Notes: generated by a model from the letters alone, not told the origin. A stretch of DNA of 64,000 bases from JAFLCL01 sp039809495 (GCA_039809495.1 JBDHVC010000006.1:1-64000); one strand, 5' to 3'. Positions 43,599 to 52,545 are shown, counted from the stretch's first letter. Translations and numbers: made by a program.

Positions 43599-45956
43599 TC
43601 AGTGTGAGCGACGTCTACGGGCCAAGCCCGCGAGGAGGGCGAGGACGAGCGCGAGGGGCGCCGCGCGCGAGCGCTCTTCGCCCGGGCCGACGGCGCAGCC
43701 GCCGCTCGTGCCGCGCAGGACGCGGTGGCTCGCTCGCGAGCCGCCGGCGATCCGGAGCGTGTCCGAGGCGGGCGAGCGCTCGAGGGCGGGCACCCAGGCG
43801 GGCGAGAGCGTGACGTCCGCGAAGCCGCGGCCGACCGAGCGCGCGCTCAGCACGCCGCGCGCGTCGACCCACGAGAGATCCGCCCGTCCGTCGCCGTCGA
43901 CGTCGGCGATCCGGAGCGAGCGCGCGCGCTCGGGCCGATCGAAGCCGTCGGCGTCGCGGAGCGCCGGGCCTCGCACGGCCTCGACGAAGCCACGCTCGCT
44001 CGCGTACCAGCAGAGGACGCCCTCCGCGTCGCGGGCGCAGAGGTCGTCCCGAGCGTCGCCGTCGAGATCGCCCATCCGGATCGTCGCGTAGCGCTCCTTA
44101 CGGCCCCAGCCGTCGGCGTCGCGGAGCTCGGGCCCTCGGACGAGCGCCTCGAACCGCGGCTCGGCCGAGGCCTCGCCCGGGCTCGCCGTGAAGAGCGCGC
44201 AGAGGAAGCCCTCGGGCGCGCGCCCGCAGACGTCGAGCCGGCCGTCGCCGTCGACGTCGGCGAGGCGGATCGTGCTCCAGCGCGAGAGCTCGGCCCAGCC
44301 CAGCTCGTCCGTCCAGCGCGGGCCGCGGACCCTCGGACCGAAGCGCTCGCCGCGCGAGAGCCAGCAGTCGAGCCCCTCGGCGCCGCGCGCGCAGACGTCG
44401 GCGCGTCCGTCGCCGTCGACGTCGCCCATCCGGATCGAGCCGTGGTGGACGATCGACGCGAAGCCCGCCGCGTCGGAGAGGGCGTCGAGCGGGACGACGT
44501 GGCTCGCGCCGCGGCCGAAGCCGACGTGGCAAGCGAGGCCGGCGCTCGAGCGCACGCACGCGTCCGCGGCGCCGTCGCCGTCGACGTCCGCGAGCCAGAG
44601 CGGCGCCTCGTCGGCGAGCGGGGGGCCCTCGATCCGCCCGCCCGCGCCGCGCCCCTCGCTCGAGACGCAGACGAGGCGTCCCGCGTCCCGCAGGCACACG
44701 TCCGCGCGTCCGTCGCCGTCGACGTCCGCCGTGCGGAGCGTGCTCGCGTCGAAGAGGCTCTCGGCGCGCGCGCTCGGGCCGATCCAGGCCTCGCCGAGGC
44801 CACGCCCCGTCGAGAGCGCGCAGCGTACCTCCTCGAGCGCTCCCTCGCGGAGATCCCCGAGCGGGAGCCAGACGCACGCGTCGGCGCGTCCGTCGCCGTC
44901 GAGGTCGCTGTCGGCGGAGGGGTCCCAGAGCGGCGCGGAGCGCGCGAGCTCCTCGCGCTCGCAGATCCAGTCGCCGTCGACCACGCCGTCGCAGTCGTTG
45001 TCCCTCTCGTCGCAGCGCTCGGGCACCGGGAGGACGGCGCCCTCGCACGCCTGCCAGCTCCCGGCGGCGCAGGTCTCGGTGCCGGAGACGCACTCGCCGA
45101 CGTCCGTGCCGCAGCGGCGCACGAGGTCCTGATCCACGCGGCCATCGCAGTCGTCGTCGAGCCCGTTGCACGTCTCGGGGCGTGGCCCGACCTCGCCCTC
45201 GCAGCTCCCCCAGTCGCCCGCCCGACACGTCTGGGTGCCCCGCCGGCACGCGCCGACGTCCGAGCCGCACGCGCGGCTCAGGTCCTCGTCGATGGCCCCG
45301 TCGCAGTCGTCGTCGCGCCCGTTGCAGACCTCGGGCGAGGGCTCGCACCCGCAGCTCGACGAGGGGGCCTCGCGGTACGCGCCCTGGCCGACCCAGAGCG
45401 TCGAGGCGCGGCTACAGGCCCCCGCGAACGGATCGGACGACGCCGCCGCGCCGGGCGAGCGATGCCCGAAGTGCAGGTGCGGCCCCGTGCTGCTGCCGCT
45501 CGAGGCCGAGCTGCCGATCGGATCGCCGCACCGCACGCGCTGCCCGGTCCGGACGCGGACGGAGTCGAGCTGCATGTGGCAGTAGATCGAGTAGCTGCCG
45601 TCGTCGTGGCGGATCTGGACGTAGTTGCCGCAGCGCCCGCCGCAGGTGTTGCCGAACGAGCCGTAGTTCGCGCAGCCGTTGTTCGTCGCGCTCACGGTGC
45701 CGTCCGCCGCGGCGAGCACCGTGGTGCCGAAGGGCGCGCCGAGGTCGGAGCCGGTGTGGCCGTCGTAGCAGGCGCCGCCGCAGGCGTAGTCGGTGCAGCC
45801 CGCGCCGCCGCCGTTGTGATCGAAGCCGTAATTCAGCCGATACGCGGGGCCGTAGGGGCGGCTGTAGCGCACGCTCTGGGCCTCGGCCCTCGGGCCTTGG
45901 GTCGCGAGGACGCAGAGCGCGATCGCGATCGTCGAGAGCGCGGCGCGGCCCCTCAT
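43599..45956 (-). CDS. M23 peptidase with MopE-type and VCBS repeats and MYXO-CTERM-like tag
   Basis: 785 residues from ATG 45956 with GGGAG upstream. A signal peptide (ALSTIAIALCVLATQGPRAEA) precedes an M23 domain with zinc ligands in DGHTGSDLG and GPHLHFGH. Three CNGxDDDCDG-type modules (CNGRDDDCDGAIDE and variants) follow, as in MopE-like copper/calcium surface proteins. Then seven VCBS/FG-GAP-like units with DVDGDGRAD calcium-binding loops suggest a partial beta-propeller. The end GGCAVGPGEE, hydrophobic LALVLALLAGLA and RRRR form a MYXO-CTERM-like tag. It is probably a cell-surface endopeptidase. Translationally coupled (ATGA) to the lipoprotein upstream. Confidence 0.88.
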   Translation of the reverse strand: MRGRAALSTIAIALCVLATQGPRAEAQSVRYSRPYGPAYRLNYGFDHNGGGAGCTDYACGGACYDGHTGSDLGAPFGTTVLAAADGTVSATNNGCANYGSFGNTCGGRCGNYVQIRHDDGSYSIYCHMQLDSVRVRTGQRVRCGDPIGSSASSGSSTGPHLHFGHRSPGAAASSDPFAGACSRASTLWVGQGAYREAPSSSCGCEPSPEVCNGRDDDCDGAIDEDLSRACGSDVGACRRGTQTCRAGDWGSCEGEVGPRPETCNGLDDDCDGRVDQDLVRRCGTDVGECVSGTETCAAGSWQACEGAVLPVPERCDERDNDCDGVVDGDWICEREELARSAPLWDPSADSDLDGDGRADACVWLPLGDLREGALEEVRCALSTGRGLGEAWIGPSARAESLFDASTLRTADVDGDGRADVCLRDAGRLVCVSSEGRGAGGRIEGPPLADEAPLWLADVDGDGAADACVRSSAGLACHVGFGRGASHVVPLDALSDAAGFASIVHHGSIRMGDVDGDGRADVCARGAEGLDCWLSRGERFGPRVRGPRWTDELGWAELSRWSTIRLADVDGDGRLDVCGRAPEGFLCALFTASPGEASAEPRFEALVRGPELRDADGWGRKERYATIRMGDLDGDARDDLCARDAEGVLCWYASERGFVEAVRGPALRDADGFDRPERARSLRIADVDGDGRADLSWVDARGVLSARSVGRGFADVTLSPAWVPALERSPASDTLRIAGGSRASHRVLRGTSGGCAVGPGEERSRAAPLALVLALLAGLARRRRSH

Positions 45957-46729
45957 CGGCGCTCCCCCGCCTCGGCGCGCTGGGGCGGATCGAGCGCGAT
46001 CGTCACCTCGCCCCGCTCGTCCTCGAAGGTGAGGAGGCCCCGCTCGAGCGACGGGGCGCGTGGGCTCGAGGGCGTCCGCGCCGTCTCGGCGAGCGGCTCG
46101 ATCCTCCCGCCCAGAGAGGCGCGATAGAGGCGAGGGCGGCCTGCCCGCGTCGAGACGAAGACGACGCTGCCGTCCTCTCCGATCGCTGGGGAGTAGGCGG
46201 GCGCGTAGCCCTCGGTGAGCGTGTGAGGCGCGCCCACGCCCTCGATCCGCGCGAGCTCGAAGAAGGGCATCTCGCCGCGCGCGTAGACGAGCGTCGCGCC
46301 GCGCACGGCGAGCGGCGCCTCGACGCCGCGATCGAGCTCGCGCGCCTCTCGGTCGCGCACGAGCGAGAGGACGTGCCGCGCGTCGAGGACGAGGACGCCG
46401 TCGCCGAAGAAGCGGGCGTCGATCACGCGGGAGAGCAGGGGCTCGACGCCCTCGATGGGCGCGCCCTCGAGCGAGCCCTCGAGCACGCGGTCGGCGTCGC
46501 TGTCCGGCGGCGCGGGGAGGACGCGGCCGAGCAGGCGCGCGCCGTCGGCGCGGACGTCGAGGACGACCTCGACCGGCGCGGGGGCCGGCGGCGCCTCCGC
46601 CTCGCGCGCGGAGGTGGGCTCGCCCTGCTCGAGGCTCGCGCGGGCTCCACGCGGCGCGTCGCTCGGCGCGGACGAGCACGCGACGAGGCCGAGCAGGAGC
46701 AGGATCACGGACCCGACGATGCGGCGCAC
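45953..46729 (-). CDS. lipoprotein with TolB-like propeller segment
   Basis: 258 residues. The signal ends in LLLLGLVAC, a lipobox. A Pro/Ala/Glu-rich linker of about 35 residues leads to a beta-rich region. TEGYAPAYSPAIGEDGSVVF and VSTRAGRPRLYRASLGGRIEPL match the PD40/WD40-like propeller blade of TolB. Its stop overlaps the start of the M23/MopE protein, so the two are made together. It may assist export or anchoring of that enzyme. Confidence 0.82.
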   Translation of the reverse strand: MRRIVGSVILLLLGLVACSSAPSDAPRGARASLEQGEPTSAREAEAPPAPAPVEVVLDVRADGARLLGRVLPAPPDSDADRVLEGSLEGAPIEGVEPLLSRVIDARFFGDGVLVLDARHVLSLVRDREARELDRGVEAPLAVRGATLVYARGEMPFFELARIEGVGAPHTLTEGYAPAYSPAIGEDGSVVFVSTRAGRPRLYRASLGGRIEPLAETARTPSSPRAPSLERGLLTFEDERGEVTIALDPPQRAEAGERR

Positions 46730-46875
46730 GGCCTCATCGTCTCACGAAGCGTGCCCACGGGGTGACGCCCGCGGCGTCGCCGTTCGCGGCCTCGAGGCCG
46801 CGAGCCGCGTCCGCTCGGCGCGCCACTTCGGCCGAGCGGCGTCCAGAGATCGAGCGGCGCGCCGCCGCTCGGCGA

Positions 46876-48897
46876 TCAGAGCCCGGCCTCGTCCATGCGG
46901 CGCATCGCCTCGAGCAGGAGTGACTCGATGTTGGCCTGCATCGTCCGCTCCTTGGGCTTCGCCGAGGGGTCGAACTTGAAGTCGCCGTCGGTGAGCAGGA
47001 GCAGCTGGTAGACGGCCTCCTCGCCGGTCGCCTGCGCGAAGCTCGCGTGGACGACGACCCCCTCGGCGAAGAAGACCTCGCCGACGCGGTGGGACGAGAC
47101 GACCCGCAGGCAGCCCGACTTGCGGCTCTGACCGAGCACCTGCATCACCTCGGTGAGGCCCATGTCGCGCAGGCTCCCCGAGAGGCCACCGCCGCTCCGC
47201 CGTCGCAGGAGCGCCTCGAAGATCTGGCCGACCTTCGCGACGACGAGCGCGGCGGCCGTCGGCTTCGTGAGGTAGTCGGCCGCGCCGAGCTCATAGCCGC
47301 GCGAGACCGCCTCGGCGTCGCTCCTGCGCGTGTGGAACACGAAGGCGGCGCCCCGGTTGCGCTCCTGGCTCCCCGCGACCTGGACGAGCCCGAAGCCGTC
47401 GCCCCCCTCGAGGTCGACCTCCGTGATGACGATGTCGAAGCGCTCCGAGCCGAGCTTGCCCTCCGCCTCCGGCCGCGTGCGGACGACCGTGACGTCGTAG
47501 CCGTCCTCCTGCAGGTGGATCTCGAGCGCCATGGCGACCTCGGTCTCCGGCTCGACGAGGAGGATGCGCGGCCTCACCCCCGCGCCCGTGTTGCGGTCGG
47601 AGCCGACGACGACGCGGAGGGGGTCGACGAGGCTCGGATCGAAGAGCTGCCCGGTGAGCTGCGCGACGACCTGGACGGCCTCGCGCGAGGTGAGGGTGCG
47701 GCGGTAGGGGTTCTTCGGGTTGGCCGTGAGATCGCAGTAGGTCTCGGTGAACGCGAGGATGCGCGCGCCGAGCGGGATGCTCGCGCCCTCGATCCCCTTC
47801 GGGAAGCCCTTGCCGTCCCAGCGCTCGTAGAGCGAGCTCAGGATCGCCTTCGTCGACGGATCGAGCTGGGCGGCCTCGAAGAGCTTGAGCGGGGCATCGA
47901 ACGACTTCTGCGCCTGGATGCGGTGCCCCTCGAAGCGCGACACGTTGAGCGCGGTGAGGTGGTAGGCGCTCTCCGTCTTGCCGACGTCGTGGAGGTAGGC
48001 CGCGACGGCGATCGCGTCGCGCTCGACCTCGCTCACCGAGAGGCGCTCCGCGATCTTCGTCGCGATGGACGCGACGTGCGCGGAGTGGCCGCGCAGCTCC
48101 GCCCGCCCCTGCTCGAGGAGCGAGACGAGGATCTTCACCATCTCGATGTAGCGCGAGGTGTCCTTCTCGGTGCGGCTCGTGGGCGCCGTCTCGTCCTCCA
48201 CCGAGCCGCCGCGGGCGTCGAAGCGGCCGAGCACGAGGCCACCCGCGCGCGCCAGCGGCCCCGCGCTCGCGCCGCCGCGTGGGTTGGGGCGAGGCGCCCG
48301 CGCGACGGGCCGCGCCACGGCCTTGGGCTCGAAGCCCCCCCCGAGCTCGAACGTGGGGCCGCTCGGCTCGTCCTGGATCGAGAGGCTCCCGCCTCGCTCC
48401 GCGGCGAGCCGCTCGAACGCTCGCGCCTCGCCGCCGTAGTGCTTGCGGATCGCCGCGACGATGGCGGCCGGGCGCGCGACGTAGGCCCGCACCTCGCGGA
48501 CGCCCGCGGCGACGCGGAGGCTCTCCGCGACGTCGCCCGCGAGATCGGGGGTCACCACCGAGAGGGACTGGGCGCGGGGCTCGAAGACGATCGGGCAAGC
48601 GAGGTAGCGCTCGCAGAGGGCGCGCGGGACGAGCGCGAGCGCCTGCCGATCGACGGCCGCCTTGGCGAGGCGCTCCGTCGAGACGAAGCGCGTCTCGTAG
48701 AGGTGCGCGACGGCCTTGAGGAGCTCGGCCTCGGACAACATGCCGAGGTCGACGAGGAGGTCGAGCGGGTGCTCCCCGCTGCGCTTGGCCTGGTGGTAGA
48801 CCGCCTCGTACTGGCTCGCCTCGATGCGCCCTTCGTCGCGCAGCCGATCGAGGGACTCGAGCCCTTGTTCGCTCTTGAGGGGCGCTCCGCTGCTCAC
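46876..48897 (-). CDS. MshEN - degenerate HD-GYP - REC - PATAN signalling protein
   Basis: 673 residues from GTG 48897. A longer frame to 48990 would start inside hairpin d of repeat copy B, so the downstream start is preferred. Residues about 12-150 resemble the MshEN/T2SSE-N domain (GEHPLDLLVDLGMLSEAELL), known to bind c-di-GMP. Residues about 255-420 are an HD-GYP fold with GHSAHVASIA and AAYLHDVGKTE. However, the HHERxDGxGYP block reads SLYERWDGKGFP, lacking the His pair and the Tyr. Residues about 435-560 are a receiver without a canonical phospho-Asp context (ITEVDLEGGDGFG). A PATAN/DUF4388 domain (GSLRDMGLTEVMQVLGQ) follows. It is probably a c-di-GMP-responsive regulator rather than an active phosphodiesterase. 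Confidence 0.85.
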   Translation of the reverse strand: MSSGAPLKSEQGLESLDRLRDEGRIEASQYEAVYHQAKRSGEHPLDLLVDLGMLSEAELLKAVAHLYETRFVSTERLAKAAVDRQALALVPRALCERYLACPIVFEPRAQSLSVVTPDLAGDVAESLRVAAGVREVRAYVARPAAIVAAIRKHYGGEARAFERLAAERGGSLSIQDEPSGPTFELGGGFEPKAVARPVARAPRPNPRGGASAGPLARAGGLVLGRFDARGGSVEDETAPTSRTEKDTSRYIEMVKILVSLLEQGRAELRGHSAHVASIATKIAERLSVSEVERDAIAVAAYLHDVGKTESAYHLTALNVSRFEGHRIQAQKSFDAPLKLFEAAQLDPSTKAILSSLYERWDGKGFPKGIEGASIPLGARILAFTETYCDLTANPKNPYRRTLTSREAVQVVAQLTGQLFDPSLVDPLRVVVGSDRNTGAGVRPRILLVEPETEVAMALEIHLQEDGYDVTVVRTRPEAEGKLGSERFDIVITEVDLEGGDGFGLVQVAGSQERNRGAAFVFHTRRSDAEAVSRGYELGAADYLTKPTAAALVVAKVGQIFEALLRRRSGGGLSGSLRDMGLTEVMQVLGQSRKSGCLRVVSSHRVGEVFFAEGVVVHASFAQATGEEAVYQLLLLTDGDFKFDPSAKPKERTMQANIESLLLEAMRRMDEAGL

Positions 48898-48986
48898 GGT
48901 GGTGACGCAGCATGCCACATCGAGCGCGCGCGCGGTCGGCGGGAAGACGTCGCCCCGATCGCTTCGCGGGATCCTCGCGGCGCGCG

Positions 48987-49141
48987 GCACGAACCCCTCG
49001 CCCCGGTTCGCGCTCTTCGTTCGTCGTCGGAGGGCTCGCCCGGCGCCCCTCCCTCACGCCGGGTGAATCGGCGTGAGCCTCCCTCCCGCCGAGCCAGCGC
49101 GCCCCGGCTCGACGGATCACGTCGAGTGAGGCGCGCCGTCA
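48987..49141 (-). repeat. 155-bp four-hairpin array, copy B
   Basis: On the minus strand it starts at the TGA of the cNMP-binding gene. Plus-strand positions: hairpin a CTCGACGGATCACGTCGAG (49108-49126); hairpin b arms CTCACGCCG / CGGCGTGAG (49053-49077); degenerate hairpin c (49029-49052). Hairpin d has arms GCACGAACC / GGTTCGCGC (48987-49013) with the same single mismatch position as copy A. The stem AATCAG/CTGATT of A is replaced here by AACC/GGTT, a paired change that keeps the stem. Confidence 0.82.
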
Positions 49142-49642
49142 GCCGCTCCCGAGGATGCGATCGAGCGTCTGCCTCGCGCGCCCCTCGACGAGCGCTCGGA
49201 GGAGCGCGTGGACGCGCGGATGCGCCTCGAGGATGCGCTCGACGCGGTGACGCGCGAGCACGGCGCAGGTGACGTCCGTGAGCGCGTCGACGCTGGCGGT
49301 CCGGGGCGTCTTCGCGAGCACGGCCACCTCGCCGATGCACGCGCCTCGGCCGAGATCCGCGAGCAGGACGTCGCCCTGCGGCCCCCGCGTGTGGACGCGC
49401 ACCGTGCCCTCCATGACGAGGAGCATCGTGTCCCCCGGATCGCCCTCTCTGAGCACGCACTCGCCCGCGTCGTACTGCATCACGAAGGCGCTCTCGAGCA
49501 GCCCCTTGCGCGCCTCCTCGTCGAGCGACTTGAAGAGGTGGCTCTTCGTGACGATCTCGGCCATGTCGCGCTCGAGCAGCGCGACCTCTTCGGGCGAGAG
49601 GACGCGAGCGCCCGTGGGGAGGATCGACGGAACGACCGGCAC
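49139..49642 (-). CDS. cyclic-nucleotide-binding domain protein
   Basis: 167 residues from ATG 49642. Residues about 30-135 form a cNMP-binding beta-barrel: GECVLREGDPGDTMLLVMEG, then the phosphate-binding cassette GACIGEVAVLAKTPRTASV. The Gly-Glu and Arg-Thr/Ala-Ser positions fit nucleotide binding. No DNA-binding domain follows, so it is not a CRP-type transcription factor; it may act as a stand-alone sensor. Divergent from the Dus gene, 114 bp away. Confidence 0.88.
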   Translation of the reverse strand: MPVVPSILPTGARVLSPEEVALLERDMAEIVTKSHLFKSLDEEARKGLLESAFVMQYDAGECVLREGDPGDTMLLVMEGTVRVHTRGPQGDVLLADLGRGACIGEVAVLAKTPRTASVDALTDVTCAVLARHRVERILEAHPRVHALLRALVEGRARQTLDRILGSG

Positions 49643-49756
49643 CCGCTCATTCTGCCCGATCCGGCGCGGGGATTCGAATTCGTCGCGCCCGCGCGGCGTG
49701 CGTCGCGGCGCCTCGCGTTGCTCCCCGCGCGCCGGTCGGACAGATCAGGCGCTCTC

Positions 49757-50746
49757 GTGACCACCTTCGACTTCGACACCGCCTTTCGTGATCGGGCGAT
49801 CCTCCTCGCCCCGATGGAGGACGTGAGCGACGCGCTCTTTCGCCGCATCTGCCGCGCGCGAGGCGCGGAGCTGTGCGTGACGGAATTCGTCAACGTCGAG
49901 GGCCTGCTCCGCGGCTGTCGCAACGCGTCGCACAAGCTCGAGCTCGAGCCCGACGATCAGCCGACGGCGATCCAGATCTACGGCGCCGACGCGGCGCGGC
50001 TCGCCGAGGCGGCCGAGGTCGCCGAGCGCGCCAGGCCCGCGTGGATCGACGTGAATTGCGGCTGCTGGGTGCCGAAGATCGCGCGCCGCGGCGCGGGCGC
50101 CGGCTGGCTCAAGGATCCGGACGCGATGGTCGAGATGGTGCGGATGGTCGTCCGCCGCGTCTCCCTGCCGGTGACCGTCAAGACGCGGATCGGTTGGTCC
50201 GCGGAGGATCTCCCGATCCTCGAGCTCGCCCCGCGGCTCGAGGAGGCCGGCGCGCGCGCGATCACGATCCACTGCCGCACCGCGCAGATGGGGCATGGCG
50301 GTGCCGCCGACTGGGACTGGGCGCGCAAGATCAAGGAGCGGGTGTCGATCCCGGTGATCGTCAACGGCGACGTGGACGGCGCGGAGGGGGCCGAGCGGGC
50401 GCTCCGCTCGACGGGGTGCAACGGCGTGATGATCGGCCGCCGCGCGATCGCGCACCCCTGGGTGTTCCGCGAGATCCGCGCGCGCCTCGAGCGCGGCGAG
50501 TCGCACCCCCCGCCGAGCCGAGCGGAGCGCTTCGAGCTCTGCCGCGAGCACCTGCGGGCCGCGATCGGTGAGCGCGGCGAGTACCGCGCGGTGCGCTCGA
50601 TGCGTCGCTACTACCCGGGCTACCTGAACGGCCTCGACGGCGTGGGCGTGATGCGCAGGACGCTCAACGTGACCGACGACGCGGCGCGCGTCTTCGAGTG
50701 GCTCGACACCTGGGAGCGCGACGGCGTCGAGCCCAAGGCCGCCTGA
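49757..50746 (+). CDS. tRNA-dihydrouridine synthase (Dus family)
   Basis: 329 residues from GTG 49757. The FMN TIM barrel begins LLAPMEDVSDALFRRICR. The catalytic Cys is in VNCGCWVPKIARRGAGAGWL, where Trp-Val replaces the usual Pro. Further signature regions are VKTRIGW, TIHCRTAQMGHGG, PVIVNGD and GVMIGRRAIAHPWVF. Dus enzymes reduce specific uridines in tRNA D-loops with NADPH. Subfamily (DusA/B/C) cannot be set by eye. Convergent with the esterase gene; the stop region carries a hairpin repeat shared by both stops. Confidence 0.92.
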   Translation: MTTFDFDTAFRDRAILLAPMEDVSDALFRRICRARGAELCVTEFVNVEGLLRGCRNASHKLELEPDDQPTAIQIYGADAARLAEAAEVAERARPAWIDVNCGCWVPKIARRGAGAGWLKDPDAMVEMVRMVVRRVSLPVTVKTRIGWSAEDLPILELAPRLEEAGARAITIHCRTAQMGHGGAADWDWARKIKERVSIPVIVNGDVDGAEGAERALRSTGCNGVMIGRRAIAHPWVFREIRARLERGESHPPPSRAERFELCREHLRAAIGERGEYRAVRSMRRYYPGYLNGLDGVGVMRRTLNVTDDAARVFEWLDTWERDGVEPKAA

Positions 50747-50775
50747 CGGCGCGTCTCACTCGACGCGATCAGTCG
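50744..50775 (+). repeat. hairpin repeat spanning convergent stop codons
   Basis: TGACGGCGCGTCTCA starts at the Dus stop; CGACG-CGATC-AGTCG (50761-50775) keeps the stem with one mismatch and contains the TCA stop of the esterase gene on the other strand. Confidence 0.55.
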
Positions 50776-51587
50776 CACACGAATGAGGTGAGCTCGGAGA
50801 GCCCGCGGTCGCGGTGCGCGCTCTCCGTGTTGAAGAACGCGTGCGGCGCGCCCTCGTAGACCGAGAGCGTCGTCGGGAAGGAGCGCGCCTCGCGGGACGC
50901 CGCGAGCCGCTCGGCCTGCGCGAAGGGGACGATCGCGTCGGCGGTGCCGTGCAGGAGCAGCGTCGGCACGCGCGGCGGCGCGGCGCGCGCCGGCGAGCGC
51001 ATCGCCCACACGTCCCGGTCGCCCGTGCGGAGCAGGAGGCGCGGGAGCAGCCGGCCGAGGCGACCCCCGAGGGTGTCGAATTCGTAGAGGCCGAACGCCG
51101 AGGCGAGCCGCCGGACGCCCGAGCCCGGGAGCCCGGCCGCGAGCATCGCGAGGCTCGCGCCCGCGGAGAAGCCGATCACGTCGACGCCCTCGGGATCAAG
51201 CGCGCGCTCGGCCGCGTGCGCTCGCCAGTGCTCGAGCGCGAGCGCCACGTCCGCGAGCGCCTCGTCGAGGCGACCGCCGCGGAAGATCATCCGGTAGTCG
51301 ACGCTCGCGACGGTGACGCCCGCCTCGACGAGCCGCGAGGCGACCACGCGCATGGGCTTCATGTCGCGCGCGCCGACGAGGAAGCCCCCGCCGTGCACGA
51401 GGACGACGGAGCGCCCTGCGCGGGGCTTCGTGGGTGTATAGACGTCGTAGAGCGGCGGGACGCCCGGCGCGCTCGCGAGCCGGTAGCGCTCGCCGCGCGC
51501 GCTCGGGGCGCGCTCGCCCGGCACCGGGCCGCGGAGCGAGAGGAGCGCCGTCGCGAGCGCTCGCAGGCGTGGCTCGGGTGTCGTCAC
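50769..51587 (-). CDS. alpha/beta hydrolase (esterase, HSL-like)
   Basis: 272 residues from GTG 51587, preferred over the start at 51647 because GGGGAG lies 10 bases upstream and the longer version begins inside a hairpin repeat. Oxyanion motif VLVHGGGFLVG, nucleophile elbow GFSAGASLAM, Asp in HGTADAIVPF and His in GAPHAFF complete the catalytic triad. The HGGG motif places it in the hormone-sensitive-lipase/carboxylesterase branch. No signal peptide. Substrate unknown. Confidence 0.88.
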   Translation of the reverse strand: MTTPEPRLRALATALLSLRGPVPGERAPSARGERYRLASAPGVPPLYDVYTPTKPRAGRSVVLVHGGGFLVGARDMKPMRVVASRLVEAGVTVASVDYRMIFRGGRLDEALADVALALEHWRAHAAERALDPEGVDVIGFSAGASLAMLAAGLPGSGVRRLASAFGLYEFDTLGGRLGRLLPRLLLRTGDRDVWAMRSPARAAPPRVPTLLLHGTADAIVPFAQAERLAASREARSFPTTLSVYEGAPHAFFNTESAHRDRGLSELTSFVCD

Positions 51588-51631
51588 GGTCGGGCGCTCC
51601 CCTATCGCGAAGGGGCGCCGGTGTCGATGCG

Positions 51632-51665
51632 TGACAGCGCGCTTCACTCGACGTGATCCGTCGAG
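51632..51665 (+). repeat. hairpin repeat not linked to a gene stop
   Basis: TGACAGCGCGCTTCA then the exact core CTCGACGTGATCCGTCGAG (51647-51665). It lies between the start of the esterase gene (minus) and the end of the rhomboid gene (minus), but is oriented as if a plus-strand gene ended at 51634. No such gene is convincing. Confidence 0.7.
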
Positions 51666-51699
51666 TCGAGGCGCGTCGTCACGCGCTCGGCGCGCCCGA

Positions 51700-52518
51700 T
51701 CAAGCGAGCGCGTCGAGGAGGGCGCGCCCGAGCGCCGTGAGCACGAGGAGGCTCGCCGCGCCCGCGGCGAGCGCCCACCCGAGAGGCGTCTTTGGCCTCG
51801 TCGAGAAGCTCCGCGGCACGAGGAAGAAGCCGACGATCGCGCCGCCCACCGCGCCGCCGAAGTGCGCCATCGTCGCGATGTTCGGCTGGAACGACGCCGC
51901 GACGTTGATGAGGAGGTTGAAGAGGACGTTCTTCGCGTGCCGCTGCCGGAGCTGGCTCGGGAGCAGGTTCGGTCGGAGAAAGACGACGATCGCCTCGACG
52001 CCGAAGAGGCCGAAGATGGCGCCCGAGGCGCCGACGGTGAGCGCGCCTTGCCCGAGCAAGAGCGTGGCGAGGCTCGCGACGAGGAGCGAGGCGACGTAGG
52101 CGACGAGGAAGCGCGCCGTCCCGAGGACGCGCTCGACGCTCGAGCCGACGATGAAGAGCACGTACCCGTTCAGCGCGATGTGGAGGAAGCCCGCGTGTAA
52201 GAAGCCCGACGCGACGAGCCGCCAGGGCTCGCCCGTGACGACGAGCGCGGGGACGAGGCCGCCGAGGCGGACGAGGACGTTCGAGTGCTCGCTCCCGCCG
52301 AGGAGCTCCTCGAGGCCGAACATCGCGACGTTCATCGCGAGCAGGGCGTAGGTCGCGAAGGGCGTCCGCGCCCAGTGCGCGCGCATGCCCGCGAGCCGTC
52401 GCGCGTCCTCGCGCTCGGCCTCGTCCCGGCGCGCGTCCAGGAGCGCCTCGTCGAGGAGGAGCGCTCGAGGCCGCTCGTCGTCGGCGGGGGAGGGCGGTCT
52501 TTGGGGGGAGATCGTCAC
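51700..52518 (-). CDS. rhomboid-family intramembrane serine protease
   Basis: 272 residues from GTG 52518. A cytoplasmic N-terminus of about 50 residues precedes six or more transmembrane helices. The catalytic Ser is in VGASGAIFGLFG and the His in TMAHFGGAVGGAIVG; the Asn of the oxyanion helix is in HIALNGYVLF. All active-site residues are present, so it should be active. Rhomboids cut transmembrane segments within the membrane. A link to processing of the C-terminally tagged surface proteins in this window is possible but not shown. Confidence 0.92.
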   Translation of the reverse strand: MTISPQRPPSPADDERPRALLLDEALLDARRDEAEREDARRLAGMRAHWARTPFATYALLAMNVAMFGLEELLGGSEHSNVLVRLGGLVPALVVTGEPWRLVASGFLHAGFLHIALNGYVLFIVGSSVERVLGTARFLVAYVASLLVASLATLLLGQGALTVGASGAIFGLFGVEAIVVFLRPNLLPSQLRQRHAKNVLFNLLINVAASFQPNIATMAHFGGAVGGAIVGFFLVPRSFSTRPKTPLGWALAAGAASLLVLTALGRALLDALA

Positions 52519-52545
52519 GCTCGCCGCTCGTCGCGTCCTCTGCCT

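Noticed and set aside
40127..43813. Long plus-strand open frame opposite the halogenase and aldolase/SDR genes
   Set aside because: Antisense shadow; the opposite strand carries full-length recognised enzymes.
48898..48990. Upstream start for the MshEN/HD-GYP protein at 48990
   Set aside because: It would begin inside hairpin d of repeat copy B, and the extra residues show no domain.
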